NCBI GenBank assembly: GCA_002305755.1
Contig: DBQV01000036.1
Location: forward strand, 1 to 30,740
Length of the DNA: 30,740 nt
From: Christensenella sp. UBA1385
GTDB lineage: Bacteria > Bacillota > Clostridia > Christensenellales > Aristaeellaceae
Reading direction: 5' to 3'
Under the pieces are notes generated by a model that saw only the letters and a list, made by a program, of their open reading frames with translations, was not told the DNA's origin and ran no database searches. Shown here in pieces: positions 21,789 to 30,428 of the stretch. The number at the start of each line of letters is the position of its first letter. The first letter of the stretch is position 1. A program made the position numbers and the translations under genes.

Positions 21789-23396
21789 ATGAACATGCGC
21801 AGGCTGCTTTTGATATGGACCCTGATGCTCTGTCTGCTGACGCCGTGCCTGACGATGGCGGAGGATACGCAGATCGCCCTGCCGGCGCTGCCCGCGGTGC
21901 TGGTACTGCCGGAAGGTGTGTATTCGCCGGTGCTCACGCCCGACAACCTGAAGGACAACGGCCCTTTCATACTCTCCCGCGGAGGTACCGTGGAAGAGTG
22001 GCAGGAAGAATTCAAAACCAAAGGCATACTCTTGAAGGCCTATGATGACAAGAACGACCGTCTGCTTGTTGTCACGGGCCTTCAGGATGAGGATGGGCAG
22101 CGCTACGGCGATATCGATCTGCAGAGCGCCGATACCCGCGCCCAGTACAGAAGCATGTATCTGAAGGACGGACCCTTTGCGGCCCTCGGCTACCGCGTGG
22201 AGAGCGCGGAGTGGAAGAACTTCAAACAGGTCGGCCGCTTTCTGATGATCAAGTACAGCTTCAGGGAGGGCGGCGAGCTGAAGTATCGCGGCTTTGCCAG
22301 AAGAACGGTCAAAAACGGCCTGAGCATCATGGTGGATATGCAGGTGTACGGCCGCAAACTGAAGGCGGGCGACAATACCGCGCTTAACAAGGTGTTCGAC
22401 ACGCTGGCCTTCACCGGCAACGTAGGGGAGGGGGTGGCGATGCCCGTTTTCCTCAATGAGTCGGCCACGGCCCCGGCGGAAACGAACCAGCCCACCTTCA
22501 CCATGAGCGGCATCACCCGGTCAGGGGCGAAGCTGACGGCCACCGTGCTGTCCTTTTCCAGCAACACGCCCTCCAACTTCATGGCCCAGGCGGACGCCAA
22601 GGGCAATTACAGCCTGCCTATCCAGCTTTCGGGGGAAGGCGTCTACATGCTGACCCTGATGGTGGAGGCGGAGGGGCTGGAGCCGCTTGAAAAGACTTAC
22701 TCCATCAATTACGGCAGGAGCCTGCTGCCGGTCACCTTTACATCGCAGCTGCCCGAGGTGATCACGGGCGATAAGTACACCATCAGCGGCGTGACGGAGC
22801 CGGGCACCACCGTGCAGCTGACCGTCAACGAAAAGAGCAGCACCAAGCGCGCCAACAGCAAGGGTGTTTTTTCCTTCCCCGTGACCACCAAGGAGGACGG
22901 CAGCTACCAGATCCGCGTGTCCTTCCAGAAGACGGGGCTGGATATGCGCACCTTTGACTTTACCGCCGTCCGAGGCAGCGCCGCCACTGTGGTGGCATCC
23001 ACGCAGACGCAGACGGGTACGTCCGATGCCGCTGCGGCGACCTCGGGCGAAGCCCTGAGCCCCACCTATACCGATCTGGTGGCAAAGGCCGATCAGTATG
23101 ACGGCAAGCTGCTTACCTATGACGGCTATATCACGGGCGTGCAGCAGCAGGCGGGCGATTTCGAGATCAGCCTCGCGCTGCGCAAGGGCGCGGCCGGCTA
23201 TGCCGATACGCTGCTGGCCGTGGATGACCAGGACCCGCAGCTCGCTGTCGGCAGCAAGGTGAGGATCTACGGCATTCTGGAGGGGCTGGGCAGCGGAAGC
23301 GGGAGCACGGACTACAGCTATCCCAAGCTGCGCGTGCAGAACATCACCCTTCTGGAGGAGGCCCCCGCCGCGGAAACAGACGGCGCTTCCATCTGA
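21789..23396 (+). CDS. Secreted multi-domain protein with Ig-like repeats, function unknown
   Basis: The product is 535 residues. A signal peptide occupies about 1-24 (RRLLLIWTLMLCLLTPCLTMA). A domain of unknown type spans about 30-215. Then two Ig-like beta domains follow (about 230-310 and 315-395), the second reading YTISGVTEPGTTVQLTV and then FSFPVTTKEDGSYQI, like bacterial adhesin Ig repeats. After a Thr/Ala/Ser linker (about 398-420) comes a C-terminal OB-fold-like domain (TDLVAKADQYDGKLLTYDG, GSKVRIYGILEGL). AAAGGAGG precedes two in-frame ATGs at 21789 and 21795; the second has the more usual spacing. I do not recognise a named family. A surface or secreted binding role is a guess. Confidence 0.8.
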   Translation: MNMRRLLLIWTLMLCLLTPCLTMAEDTQIALPALPAVLVLPEGVYSPVLTPDNLKDNGPFILSRGGTVEEWQEEFKTKGILLKAYDDKNDRLLVVTGLQDEDGQRYGDIDLQSADTRAQYRSMYLKDGPFAALGYRVESAEWKNFKQVGRFLMIKYSFREGGELKYRGFARRTVKNGLSIMVDMQVYGRKLKAGDNTALNKVFDTLAFTGNVGEGVAMPVFLNESATAPAETNQPTFTMSGITRSGAKLTATVLSFSSNTPSNFMAQADAKGNYSLPIQLSGEGVYMLTLMVEAEGLEPLEKTYSINYGRSLLPVTFTSQLPEVITGDKYTISGVTEPGTTVQLTVNEKSSTKRANSKGVFSFPVTTKEDGSYQIRVSFQKTGLDMRTFDFTAVRGSAATVVASTQTQTGTSDAAAATSGEALSPTYTDLVAKADQYDGKLLTYDGYITGVQQQAGDFEISLALRKGAAGYADTLLAVDDQDPQLAVGSKVRIYGILEGLGSGSGSTDYSYPKLRVQNITLLEEAPAAETDGASI

Positions 23397-23475
23397 GAGC
23401 CGAACGGATATCGCTTTCTTGCCTGCAAGAGCAGGCTCGGATAAATTGAATTCATTGACAACTCAGGAGGGTGAC

Positions 23476-24687
23476 ATGGCGGGGACCGTTGTTTCATGGG
23501 CTAAGGATCTCAATGAAGTACCTTATGGGCCGCTCGGCATTATCGCGATGAACGGCTGCGAGCAGATCGGCGAGATGATCAACAATTGGCTGTTGAAATG
23601 GCATGACCTTGAAAGCGACGCGGACAGAGAATTCTACACGGTTCCGGCGGGCAACCGAGACAGCTTCCTGATCAAGGCCTACTGCCCCCGTTTCGGAACG
23701 GGCGAAGGCAAGGGCATCATCAAGGAGAGCGTGCGCGGGCTGGATGTGTTCATCATCAGCGATGTGACCAACTACTCCGTGAGCTATACCATGTACAACC
23801 AGACGGTGCCCATGTCTCCCGACGATCACTATCAGGACCTGAAGCGGGTGATCGCCGCCATCGGCGGCAAGGCCAAGCGAGTCAACGTGATCATGCCCTT
23901 TCTGTATGAGAGCCGACAGCACCGCCGCACCTCGCGCGAGAGCCTGGACTGCGCGCTGGCCCTGCAGGAGCTGCAGGCCATGGGCGTGGAAAACATCATC
24001 ACCTTTGACGCGCACGACCCCCGTGTGGTGAATGCCGTGCCCCAGCTGGGCTTTGAAAACGTGATGCCCACCTATCAGATGCTGAAGGCTCTGTGCCACA
24101 GCATCAAGGATCTGAACATCAACAAGGAGAGCATGCTGGTGGTCAGCCCCGATGAGGGGGCCATGCAGAGGAACATCTTCTACGCCTCTGTTCTGGCGCT
24201 CGATCTGGGCATGTTCTATAAGCGGCGCGACTATACCACCATCGTCAGCGGCAGAAACCCCATCATTTCCCATGAGTACATCGGAAGCGATGTGGAGGGG
24301 AAGGATATCATCGTATCGGACGACATCCTTTCATCCGGCGATTCTCTGCTCGACCTGGCGCGGGAGCTGAAGAAGCGCAAGGCGCGCCGCATCATCTGCA
24401 TGGTCACCTTCGCCTTTTTCACCAACGGTCTCAGCGAGTTTGACGAGGCCTATGAGCAGGGCATCATCCACAAGGTGATCGCCACCAACCTCAACTATAC
24501 CAACCCCGATCTGCAGTTTGCCAAGTGGTTTGCGCAGGCGGATGTTTCCAAGTTTGTGGCATATCTGATTGCGACACTGAACCACGACCGCAGCCTGAGC
24601 GCGCTGCTCAATCCCTACAACAGGGTGAAGGGCCTGCTGAACAGGTACGCGGAAGAGCAGGCGAAGTGCGGCCTGCGGCTGGTCTGA
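23476..24687 (+). CDS. prs: Ribose-phosphate pyrophosphokinase (PRPP synthetase), long clostridial form
   Basis: The product is 403 residues, longer than the usual ~315. PRPP synthetase makes PRPP from ribose 5-phosphate and ATP for nucleotide, His and Trp synthesis. Family features: MPFLYESRQHRRTSRESL, FDAHDPRVVNAV (metal/ATP-binding His), VVSPDEGAMQRN (a variant of PDxGGxxRA), the KRR catalytic loop in MFYKRRDY, and the PRPP loop VSDDILSSGDSLLD. The altered flag and glycine motifs suggest a divergent subgroup whose regulation may differ. The ATG at 23476 follows CAGGAGGGTGAC; the open frame upstream lacks homology. The stop TGA overlaps the next ATG as TGATG. Confidence 0.9.
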   Translation: MAGTVVSWAKDLNEVPYGPLGIIAMNGCEQIGEMINNWLLKWHDLESDADREFYTVPAGNRDSFLIKAYCPRFGTGEGKGIIKESVRGLDVFIISDVTNYSVSYTMYNQTVPMSPDDHYQDLKRVIAAIGGKAKRVNVIMPFLYESRQHRRTSRESLDCALALQELQAMGVENIITFDAHDPRVVNAVPQLGFENVMPTYQMLKALCHSIKDLNINKESMLVVSPDEGAMQRNIFYASVLALDLGMFYKRRDYTTIVSGRNPIISHEYIGSDVEGKDIIVSDDILSSGDSLLDLARELKKRKARRIICMVTFAFFTNGLSEFDEAYEQGIIHKVIATNLNYTNPDLQFAKWFAQADVSKFVAYLIATLNHDRSLSALLNPYNRVKGLLNRYAEEQAKCGLRLV

Positions 24688-25106
24688 TGCACAGCGAACC
24701 CGAGGAAAGGAAAAGCGGCCTGATCAAGCGCTCCATGGAGCTGCTGGATACGGCGGTTGGCGGCCTCAAGGGACGCGATCTGAACGCGCTGGTGGATGAA
24801 TTCACCCGGGAAATGACCGTGGTGGCGGAGGGGCTGAGCGAAGATCTGGAGGCGGCCAGGCGAGAGCTGGCCGAGCTTTCGGCGGCGCAGACCATCGGGG
24901 AAGAGTCGAGCGCCGAGCAGCGCAGAGCGCTGTCTGACAGGCTCGACGCCATGGAGAAGCGCTTGTCCGCGCTCGAAAAGCAAAAGGAAAAGCAGCAGAA
25001 GCGCGGTGGCATTTCGCAGGTGCTGTCGCAGGTGACTGTGATCGCCGCCATCATCGCCGGCGCGTGGGTGCTGGTGACAGTGCTGAAGCTGCTGGGAGGA
25101 AACTGA
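24687..25106 (+). CDS. Small coiled-coil protein with C-terminal membrane anchor, unknown function
   Basis: The product is 139 residues. A charged N-terminus is followed by a likely coiled coil (about 45-105, rich in Glu, Leu, Arg, Lys) and one hydrophobic segment near the C-terminus (VTVIAAIIAGAWVLVTVLKLL). It would be a tail-anchored membrane protein facing the cytoplasm. The ATG overlaps the prs stop (TGATG) and its own stop overlaps the next ATG in the same way, so the three are probably translated in fixed ratio. I recognise no family. Confidence 0.8.
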   Translation: MHSEPEERKSGLIKRSMELLDTAVGGLKGRDLNALVDEFTREMTVVAEGLSEDLEAARRELAELSAAQTIGEESSAEQRRALSDRLDAMEKRLSALEKQKEKQQKRGGISQVLSQVTVIAAIIAGAWVLVTVLKLLGGN

Positions 25107-25585
25107 TGGCGGATTTCAAGGAACTGGCGGAAAAATACAGAAAGAGGCAGAGCGCCACGCTGGCGGACAGCATCGCGGCAGGGCTGAGCCTGGCCGATGA
25201 GGTATCGGTCGATTTGGGGCTGATCAGCGACAACAGTCTGCTGGACGCGGCCAGCTTTGGGCTGCCCCTGATGATGATCGCCTTCACCGAAGGCGGCAAG
25301 GTGCTGATGGGAAAGAAGACCCCCACGGCCGGCCTGCAGGACAGCGCTTTCCGCCTGGCCAAGACGGGCGTCGCCATGGGCGCAGGGGCCGCGGTGGCCG
25401 GGCTGGGCGCGGGCGCGCTGCCCGCCGTGCCTGTCGCCATGGGCCTGCGCGCCCTGATGGACAGGTATCGCAGCAAGGCGATGACCGGCTTGAGGGTGCG
25501 CCGGCGTATTGAGCGGCTGAGAGCGCTGAACGGAAAAGCCGGCGAAGCGTATGCAGACGCGCTGCCGGAAGAGGTAGTGCGCTGA
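25106..25585 (+). CDS. Small hypothetical protein with Gly/Ala-rich hydrophobic core
   Basis: The product is 159 residues. The first ~50 are charged. Residues about 50-65 (FGLPLMMIAFTEGG) and 90-115 (VAMGAGAAVAGLGAGALPAVPVAMG) are hydrophobic and glycine-rich, and the C-terminus is strongly basic (RVRRRIERLRAL). GGGAGGAAACTG precedes the ATG, and the start overlaps the previous stop as TGATG. It probably partners with the preceding membrane-anchored coiled-coil protein. No family is recognised and the function is unknown. Confidence 0.75.
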   Translation: MADFKELAEKYRKRQSATLADSIAAGLSLADEVSVDLGLISDNSLLDAASFGLPLMMIAFTEGGKVLMGKKTPTAGLQDSAFRLAKTGVAMGAGAAVAGLGAGALPAVPVAMGLRALMDRYRSKAMTGLRVRRRIERLRALNGKAGEAYADALPEEVVR

Positions 25586-25637
25586 GAAGCGTCTGCCCTT
25601 GAGCGCTTCGGCAAAAGTACAAGACAGAAAGTCGGTT

Positions 25638-26870
25638 ATGGAAAAAGATAAGCGTATCGAAATCCTGCTCGATATGCTGCGGATAAACACGGAAAACGAC
25701 CGCGAAGCCGAGGTGGCGGAGTACATATCCGCCATTTTGGCAGAGCACGGCATTGCCTCGGAGCTGGTGAACCACGCCCCGGGCAGAGCCAGTCTGGTGG
25801 CCGAGATATCAAACGGCGAGGGGAAAACCCTGGCGCTGTCCGGCCATATGGATGTTGTCAGCGCGGGCGACTCCGCGGCCTGGAAGCATCCGCCTTTTGC
25901 GGGCGATGTGGAAGACGGTGTGATTTGGGGGCGCGGAGCCTCTGATATGAAGTCGGGGCTGGCGGCTCTGCTTGTTGCTTTTATTGAGCTAAAGGAAAGC
26001 GGACGCTTCCGGGGGAGCATCAGGCTGATGGCGACCGCGGGAGAAGAGGTGGGCGAGCTTGGCTCAAAGCATCTGACGGACGCAGGGTACGCGGACGGCA
26101 TCGACGCCCTTTTGATCGCCGAGCCCTGCAATGTGGGCGTGATGTACGCGCACAAGGGTTCGCTCAACTATAAGGTGATTTCAAAAGGGTCAAGCGCTCA
26201 TTCCTCCATGCCGGAGCTCGGCAGCAATGCCGTTGAGCACCTGATGACCGCCATGGAGGCGATTTCGAATGCCGTGAGGGAGAGGGCCCTGGCCTGTGAG
26301 AACGCTACCCTCGGCAGAACCTTCCACAATATCACGATCGTCAGGGGCGCCACGCAGGTCAACAGCATTCCGGATCATGCAGAGTTTGAGGCTAACGCGA
26401 GAACCATCCCGGAGTTTGATAACCACGCGGTGATGGCGGAGGTGGAACGCGTCATCGGCCGCCTGAACAAAGAGGTAAACTGCCGCCTGGAGGCCGTCAT
26501 GACGGCCGACCAGCCCCCTGTTTTGACAAGGCCTGACTCTCTGCTGGTGAAAACCATCCTGGAAGTGGCCAACGGAACGGAAAACCTTGGCATGGATCAC
26601 CTGCTGGCGGGGATGGGAAAGGTGATTGGGAAGGATCTGAGTCAGGCGCTGCCCAAAGGAGTTGCGAAAAAAATCGCCCCCATCGTTGCCTCCGGCACGA
26701 CGGACGCGGCGCAGTTTATCCGGGCGAATCCCAATATGGAGCTGGCTGTTTACGGCCCCGGAATGCCGATGCTGAACCACAGGACGGACGAACGGCTGCC
26801 GCTGGACCAGTATCTCAACTTTACTGAGGCCTATCAGAAAATAATAGAGAATTATTCATCGCGCGCTTAA
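25638..26870 (+). CDS. M20-family metallopeptidase (ArgE/DapE-like)
   Basis: The product is 410 residues. It is a di-zinc amidohydrolase with SGHMDVV (H70, D72), GRGASDMKSG (D103, bridging), TAGEEVGELG (E136/E137) and AEPCNVG (E162). The lid or dimerisation domain contains SKGSSAHSSMPELGSNA, and the last ligand is in MLNHRTDERLP. It removes an acyl group or a residue from an amino-acid derivative. The deacetylornithine, succinyl-diaminopimelate and dipeptide options cannot be separated here. The ATG at 25638 has only a weak ribosome site; the upstream TTG at 25599 is an alternative. Its 3' end overlaps the convergent inositol-phosphatase gene by 50 bp. Confidence 0.88.
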   Translation: MEKDKRIEILLDMLRINTENDREAEVAEYISAILAEHGIASELVNHAPGRASLVAEISNGEGKTLALSGHMDVVSAGDSAAWKHPPFAGDVEDGVIWGRGASDMKSGLAALLVAFIELKESGRFRGSIRLMATAGEEVGELGSKHLTDAGYADGIDALLIAEPCNVGVMYAHKGSLNYKVISKGSSAHSSMPELGSNAVEHLMTAMEAISNAVRERALACENATLGRTFHNITIVRGATQVNSIPDHAEFEANARTIPEFDNHAVMAEVERVIGRLNKEVNCRLEAVMTADQPPVLTRPDSLLVKTILEVANGTENLGMDHLLAGMGKVIGKDLSQALPKGVAKKIAPIVASGTTDAAQFIRANPNMELAVYGPGMPMLNHRTDERLPLDQYLNFTEAYQKIIENYSSRA

Positions 26871-27615
26871 GGATGCCGAGCCCCTGCTCATAGCAGGCCG
26901 GGCTGCCGGCTACGATGGCAGAGTGCGCCGAAAACTGCAGCTCACCCTCCGGCGTACCGATCAGACCGCCCGCTTCGCGCACCAGCAGCGCGCCGGCCGC
27001 GAAATCCCACGGAGAGAGAGACAGCTCAAAGAAGAAGTCCGTGCGCCCGCAGGCCAGCCAGGCCAGATCCAGCGCCGCGGAGCCTGTGCGGCGCAGGTCG
27101 CCAGCCTGTCTGAGCAGGGCGAGAGCCGCCTGCAGGCTGACGCCCGAGAGCTGCGGGTTGTAGGGCGAGGTGCCGAAGGTGATCAGCGCGCGCTCCAGGG
27201 GCAGATTGCTCACATGGATGGCGCGGCCGTTGAGCTGAGCGCCCTGCCCGAGCCGCGCGGAGAAAAGCTCCCCGCTGTAGGGATTGTAAATGACGGCCAG
27301 CACGGGCTTCAGGCGCTCCGCCAGCGCGACGGAGACGGCGGAAAAGGCCCGGCCTCTTGTGAAATTGACCGTGCCGTCGATGGGATCGACGATCCAGGTG
27401 GGCTGATCGTCCAAAATGCCGTTTTCCTGCTCCTCGGCAAAAAAGCGGGATCCGGGCAGCAGCGAGAGCAGGCCTTCCTTCAGAAATGCCTGCACCTCTA
27501 CGTCGCGGTCGGTGACGAAGTTAAAGTGCCCCTGCTTGTCGTGGATGGCGGCATCCCCGCCTTTGAGCAACAGCTTGCCTGCCTCTCGGACCAGCCTTTG
27601 CAGCTCTTCCAGCAT
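26821..27615 (-). CDS. Inositol monophosphatase family protein
   Basis: The product is 264 residues. All metal-site motifs of the family are present: FFAEEQENG (E61), WIVDPIDGTVNF (D77 and D80) and SPWDFAAGALLVREAGG (D204). Such enzymes dephosphorylate myo-inositol 1-phosphate, 3'-phosphoadenosine 5'-phosphate or fructose-1,6-bisphosphate; the substrate is not decided here. The ATG at 27615 follows AAGGAG. It is a single gene with its own extended -10 promoter, and its tail overlaps the end of the M20 gene on the other strand. Confidence 0.92.
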   Translation of the reverse strand: MLEELQRLVREAGKLLLKGGDAAIHDKQGHFNFVTDRDVEVQAFLKEGLLSLLPGSRFFAEEQENGILDDQPTWIVDPIDGTVNFTRGRAFSAVSVALAERLKPVLAVIYNPYSGELFSARLGQGAQLNGRAIHVSNLPLERALITFGTSPYNPQLSGVSLQAALALLRQAGDLRRTGSAALDLAWLACGRTDFFFELSLSPWDFAAGALLVREAGGLIGTPEGELQFSAHSAIVAGSPACYEQGLGILKRAMNNSLLFSDRPQ

Positions 27616-27651
27616 CGAAAACTCCTTGAAATACGGTATAATGACGGCCGA

Positions 27652-27660
27652 ATTATAGCA
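27652..27660 (-). promoter_or_regulatory. Extended -10 promoter of the inositol-phosphatase gene
   Basis: On the minus strand TGCTATAAT (27660-27652) gives a perfect -10 with TG extension. No good -35 box is seen. The start codon is 36 bases downstream. Confidence 0.6.
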
Positions 27661-27724
27661 TAGGCGCGTGGGGTGTGCTATAACACCGCCCCATTTTCGT
27701 CTTTTCTGTATTTGTGTGTGGCAC

Positions 27725-27752
27725 TTGCATTGTTGGACTTCCTGAATACAAT
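27725..27752 (+). promoter_or_regulatory. Possible distal promoter of the AraC-GH39 gene
   Basis: TTGCAT (27725-27730) and TACAAT (27747-27752) are 16 bp apart, 110 bp before the start codon. Confidence 0.35.
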
Positions 27753-27798
27753 TTGCCGCGAAACGGCCGCGAAGAGAGAATGAATCAGCGATTCCCTA

Positions 27799-27807
27799 TG
27801 CTATAAT
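27799..27807 (+). promoter_or_regulatory. Extended -10 promoter of the AraC-GH39 gene
   Basis: TGCTATAAT is an extended -10 element without a clear -35. The 13-mer CCTATGCTATAAT is identical to the one in the divergent inositol-phosphatase promoter. Confidence 0.55.
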
Positions 27808-27861
27808 GATGGAGAATCAACAGTTCGGCCGGAAGGACATTGAGTCGAGAGGTGATGTTCT

Positions 27862-30267
27862 TTGCAAGATCAATTGGGATCTACACAGATCAGGTTGAAC
27901 GTATATTCCGTGTGCAATCGTCCGGAGCATGTTCATCCGTCGTCGATCGAGCTGATATATGTTTTGGAAGGAAGCCTGTGGCTTGTCGAGGGACAGCAAA
28001 AAACAGAAATGCAAGCGGCGGACATACGCATCATCAACGCGGGACATGCCCACGCTATCACTCACATCAAAAATGCGTTAGCCTGCGTCGTTTCAATCAA
28101 CTCATCTCTTTTTCTGGATTACAGCGATGCGCCTCTGTTCTGGTGTGACTCTACCAAGGATAACGATGATTCTTACGCAAGATTAAGAAATCTGCTGCAG
28201 CAAATATTGCTTGAGCACATAAGTCACCGGCCTGACCAAGATCTGCAGCGCCTCGGTCTTATGTACAGCCTCCTGTATTTCTTGGTAACTCACTATTTGA
28301 TTCATTCCTCACCGCCGTCTACGAGGAACCGCAGCGACAGAGGAGCTGATCGTATTGCGAAAATCAGCAATTACCTTGAACAACACTATGCCGAACCACT
28401 CAGTCTGCAAGACGTGGCGGACCACTTTTTCCTATCGAAAGCGTACCTTTCCAAGTTCTTCAAGAAACAATTCCAGATCAACTACATTGACTACCTGAAC
28501 GGCTTGCGTTTGAGACATGCTGTAGAGGAACTGTTGTACTCGGACAAACCTATCACCCGCATTGCGTTGGATAGCGGCTTTTCCAGTGTTGCAGCGCTCA
28601 ACAAACAAGTTCAAATGACCTATCACATGACGCCCAGCGCATATCGAGCACATCATAAGAAAGGTGAAGAAGCAAAGGCAGCCCAAGCTGATCTTGACGC
28701 AGAGGTACGCCAGCGCGTGCTGGAGCACCTGCAGGTAGAAAGCCGCACAGACGTAAGCATCGCAACGAACGTAGTGCGGGTATCTGCCAACGTGGAAAGC
28801 GCATGCGCATATACACCGATATGGAATCAGATGATGAACCTGGGAGCCGCAAAACTGTTGCTGCAAAGTGACACGCGGGAATTGCTTGCGATGGCTCAGA
28901 AGGATCTCGGCTTTCGCTATGTGCGCATTTGGAGTCTGTTCTCCGCTGAAATGCGCATGGTGCAACATGATCATATGAAGCAATACAACTTCAGCACCTT
29001 GGATTCTGTATTGGGCGCATTGCTGGATTTGGGCCTGTGTCCCTTCATTGAGCTGGGAGAGCTGCCTGACCGTATTCTGAAGGACACTGACACGGCGATA
29101 CTTCCGGCCAAGAATGAGACTGAGTTCAACAACTACGCTGAGTTCCTGTCGTTATTGGAAGGAATGATGTCGCACATCGTTTCCCATTATGGTGTGGGGG
29201 AAGTGGAACGGTGGATTTTTGAGCTTTGGGATGATCATCGGGTGGAGGTTTATCCTGACAAGCAGCCCTATCGGACACTCTTCAAGGATGTGGAAGCCAT
29301 CATCCATCTATACGCGCCGAACGCCATGTTGGGGGGCGCAGGCAATCGAATGGGATGGCACCAACAGAATACTGATATCAGCGTGCGCCGCTGGATCGAC
29401 AGAGGGCTGTACCCGGCGTTCATTTCCTATAATTACTATCCCTATACAACCGTCAATATTTCCTCCGAAAAGTATACAATAAAGAAAACTGATGAGGATG
29501 ATTTCCTGCATACCTTATCGGACCTGCATCGCAGAATGGAAGAGTTGGGCTTTCCGCCGCGCAAGCTTTTCGTGACAGACTGGAACAGCACTGTTTCGCA
29601 GCGAAATTACATAAACGACAGCTGTTGGAAAGCCTGCTATATACTGAAAAACTGCCTCGCTGTCATCGACCAATTGGACTTGCTCGCCTATTCCCAGTTA
29701 TTGGATGCGCCTGCAGATTTCAATGATGTTACAGGAATACTGGGTGGCATGGCTGGATTGATTAGCCGCGATGGCATCAGGAAACCAGCATATTATGCCT
29801 TTGCCTTCTTAAACAAACTGCAGCCGTTGATGCTTGCCCGCAATGAGAACAGCTGCATCACATGGGACGGAAACACACGCTACAGCGTGATTCTCCACAA
29901 TTTTAAAGCCCGTAACTATTTATATTATCACAATAGAGAAGAAACTCTGCCATTGGATGAATTGTATCAATGCTTTGAAAACATGGATAATCTTCACATT
30001 GACGTCCAGGTGCATGGGATCAGGAACGGCACTTATGTTCTTCGCAAATCCAAACTGTCCAGAAAGCAGGGCAGCGTACTTGATGCGTGGCTGCAGATGG
30101 ATTGCTTTTCTCCTTTGAGAAGGGAGGATATTCAATACCTCCGTGATACCTGTTCGCCGCACGTTACGATCAGCACTTTTGAAGTAAAGGATGGTACGCT
30201 GACGCTGCCCAATGATCTGCAGCCTTTGGAGATTGATTTATTGGAGTTGACACGAATGGCCAGATAA
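27862..30267 (+). CDS. AraC-family regulator fused to a glycoside hydrolase 39-like domain
   Basis: The product is 801 residues. A cupin-type sensor domain (about 1-100: HVHPSSIELIYVLEGSLWLVEG) is followed by an AraC double helix-turn-helix (about 165-265: LSLQDVADHFFLSKAYLSKFFKKQF, then ITRIALDSGFSS). The remaining ~500 residues resemble beta-xylosidase family GH39. The acid/base motif, normally WNEP, reads W456-D-D-H459, and the nucleophile motif, normally TEWN, reads T572-D-W-N575, so both catalytic glutamates are replaced by Asp. It is probably a sugar-sensing transcription factor rather than an enzyme (inference). The start is TTG at 27862, supported by AGAGGTG seven bases upstream. Base use is clearly more AT-rich than in the genes to the left. 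It probably controls the oxidoreductase that follows. Confidence 0.88.
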   Translation: MQDQLGSTQIRLNVYSVCNRPEHVHPSSIELIYVLEGSLWLVEGQQKTEMQAADIRIINAGHAHAITHIKNALACVVSINSSLFLDYSDAPLFWCDSTKDNDDSYARLRNLLQQILLEHISHRPDQDLQRLGLMYSLLYFLVTHYLIHSSPPSTRNRSDRGADRIAKISNYLEQHYAEPLSLQDVADHFFLSKAYLSKFFKKQFQINYIDYLNGLRLRHAVEELLYSDKPITRIALDSGFSSVAALNKQVQMTYHMTPSAYRAHHKKGEEAKAAQADLDAEVRQRVLEHLQVESRTDVSIATNVVRVSANVESACAYTPIWNQMMNLGAAKLLLQSDTRELLAMAQKDLGFRYVRIWSLFSAEMRMVQHDHMKQYNFSTLDSVLGALLDLGLCPFIELGELPDRILKDTDTAILPAKNETEFNNYAEFLSLLEGMMSHIVSHYGVGEVERWIFELWDDHRVEVYPDKQPYRTLFKDVEAIIHLYAPNAMLGGAGNRMGWHQQNTDISVRRWIDRGLYPAFISYNYYPYTTVNISSEKYTIKKTDEDDFLHTLSDLHRRMEELGFPPRKLFVTDWNSTVSQRNYINDSCWKACYILKNCLAVIDQLDLLAYSQLLDAPADFNDVTGILGGMAGLISRDGIRKPAYYAFAFLNKLQPLMLARNENSCITWDGNTRYSVILHNFKARNYLYYHNREETLPLDELYQCFENMDNLHIDVQVHGIRNGTYVLRKSKLSRKQGSVLDAWLQMDCFSPLRREDIQYLRDTCSPHVTISTFEVKDGTLTLPNDLQPLEIDLLELTRMAR

Positions 30268-30354
30268 ATGAGCAACATTTGGTGACGTATTGTTGTCCTG
30301 TTTCTCTGAGGAACAGAAGAGAAGTGAAAAATGGTTGAAATATTGCATGATTTG

Positions 30355-30380
30355 GAGCCTCCAACAGGTGGCTCTTTTTT
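30355..30380 (+). terminator. Terminator of the AraC-GH39 gene
   Basis: GAGCC/GGCTC plus CC/GG across a T-T mismatch, loop AACA, then six Ts (30375-30380). Confidence 0.85.
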
Positions 30381-30390
30381 GATCCGCTCC

Positions 30391-30396
30391 TATAAT
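30391..30396 (+). promoter_or_regulatory. Likely -10 box of the Gfo/Idh/MocA gene
   Basis: A perfect TATAAT stands 33 bp before the start codon, without a recognisable -35 at 16-18 bp (that place is taken by the terminator stem). This fits a promoter needing an activator, possibly the AraC-type protein next door. Confidence 0.45.
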
Positions 30397-30428
30397 TTAG
30401 ACATCAACAACTAAAGGAGAAATGCGGG

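Noticed and set aside
25586..25609. GAAGCG...CGCTTC hairpin before the M20 gene as a terminator
   Set aside because: The stem is short and no T run follows.
27646..27651. TATAAT on the plus strand inside the inositol-phosphatase leader
   Set aside because: No -35 at suitable distance and no plus-strand gene until 27862; the minus-strand extended -10 explains the region better.
27669..27700. GGGGTGT...ACACCGCCCC hairpin followed by T-rich sequence on the plus strand
   Set aside because: It looks like a terminator, but no plus-strand gene ends upstream of it: the M20 gene ends 800 bp earlier with another gene in between. It was left as an unexplained palindrome.
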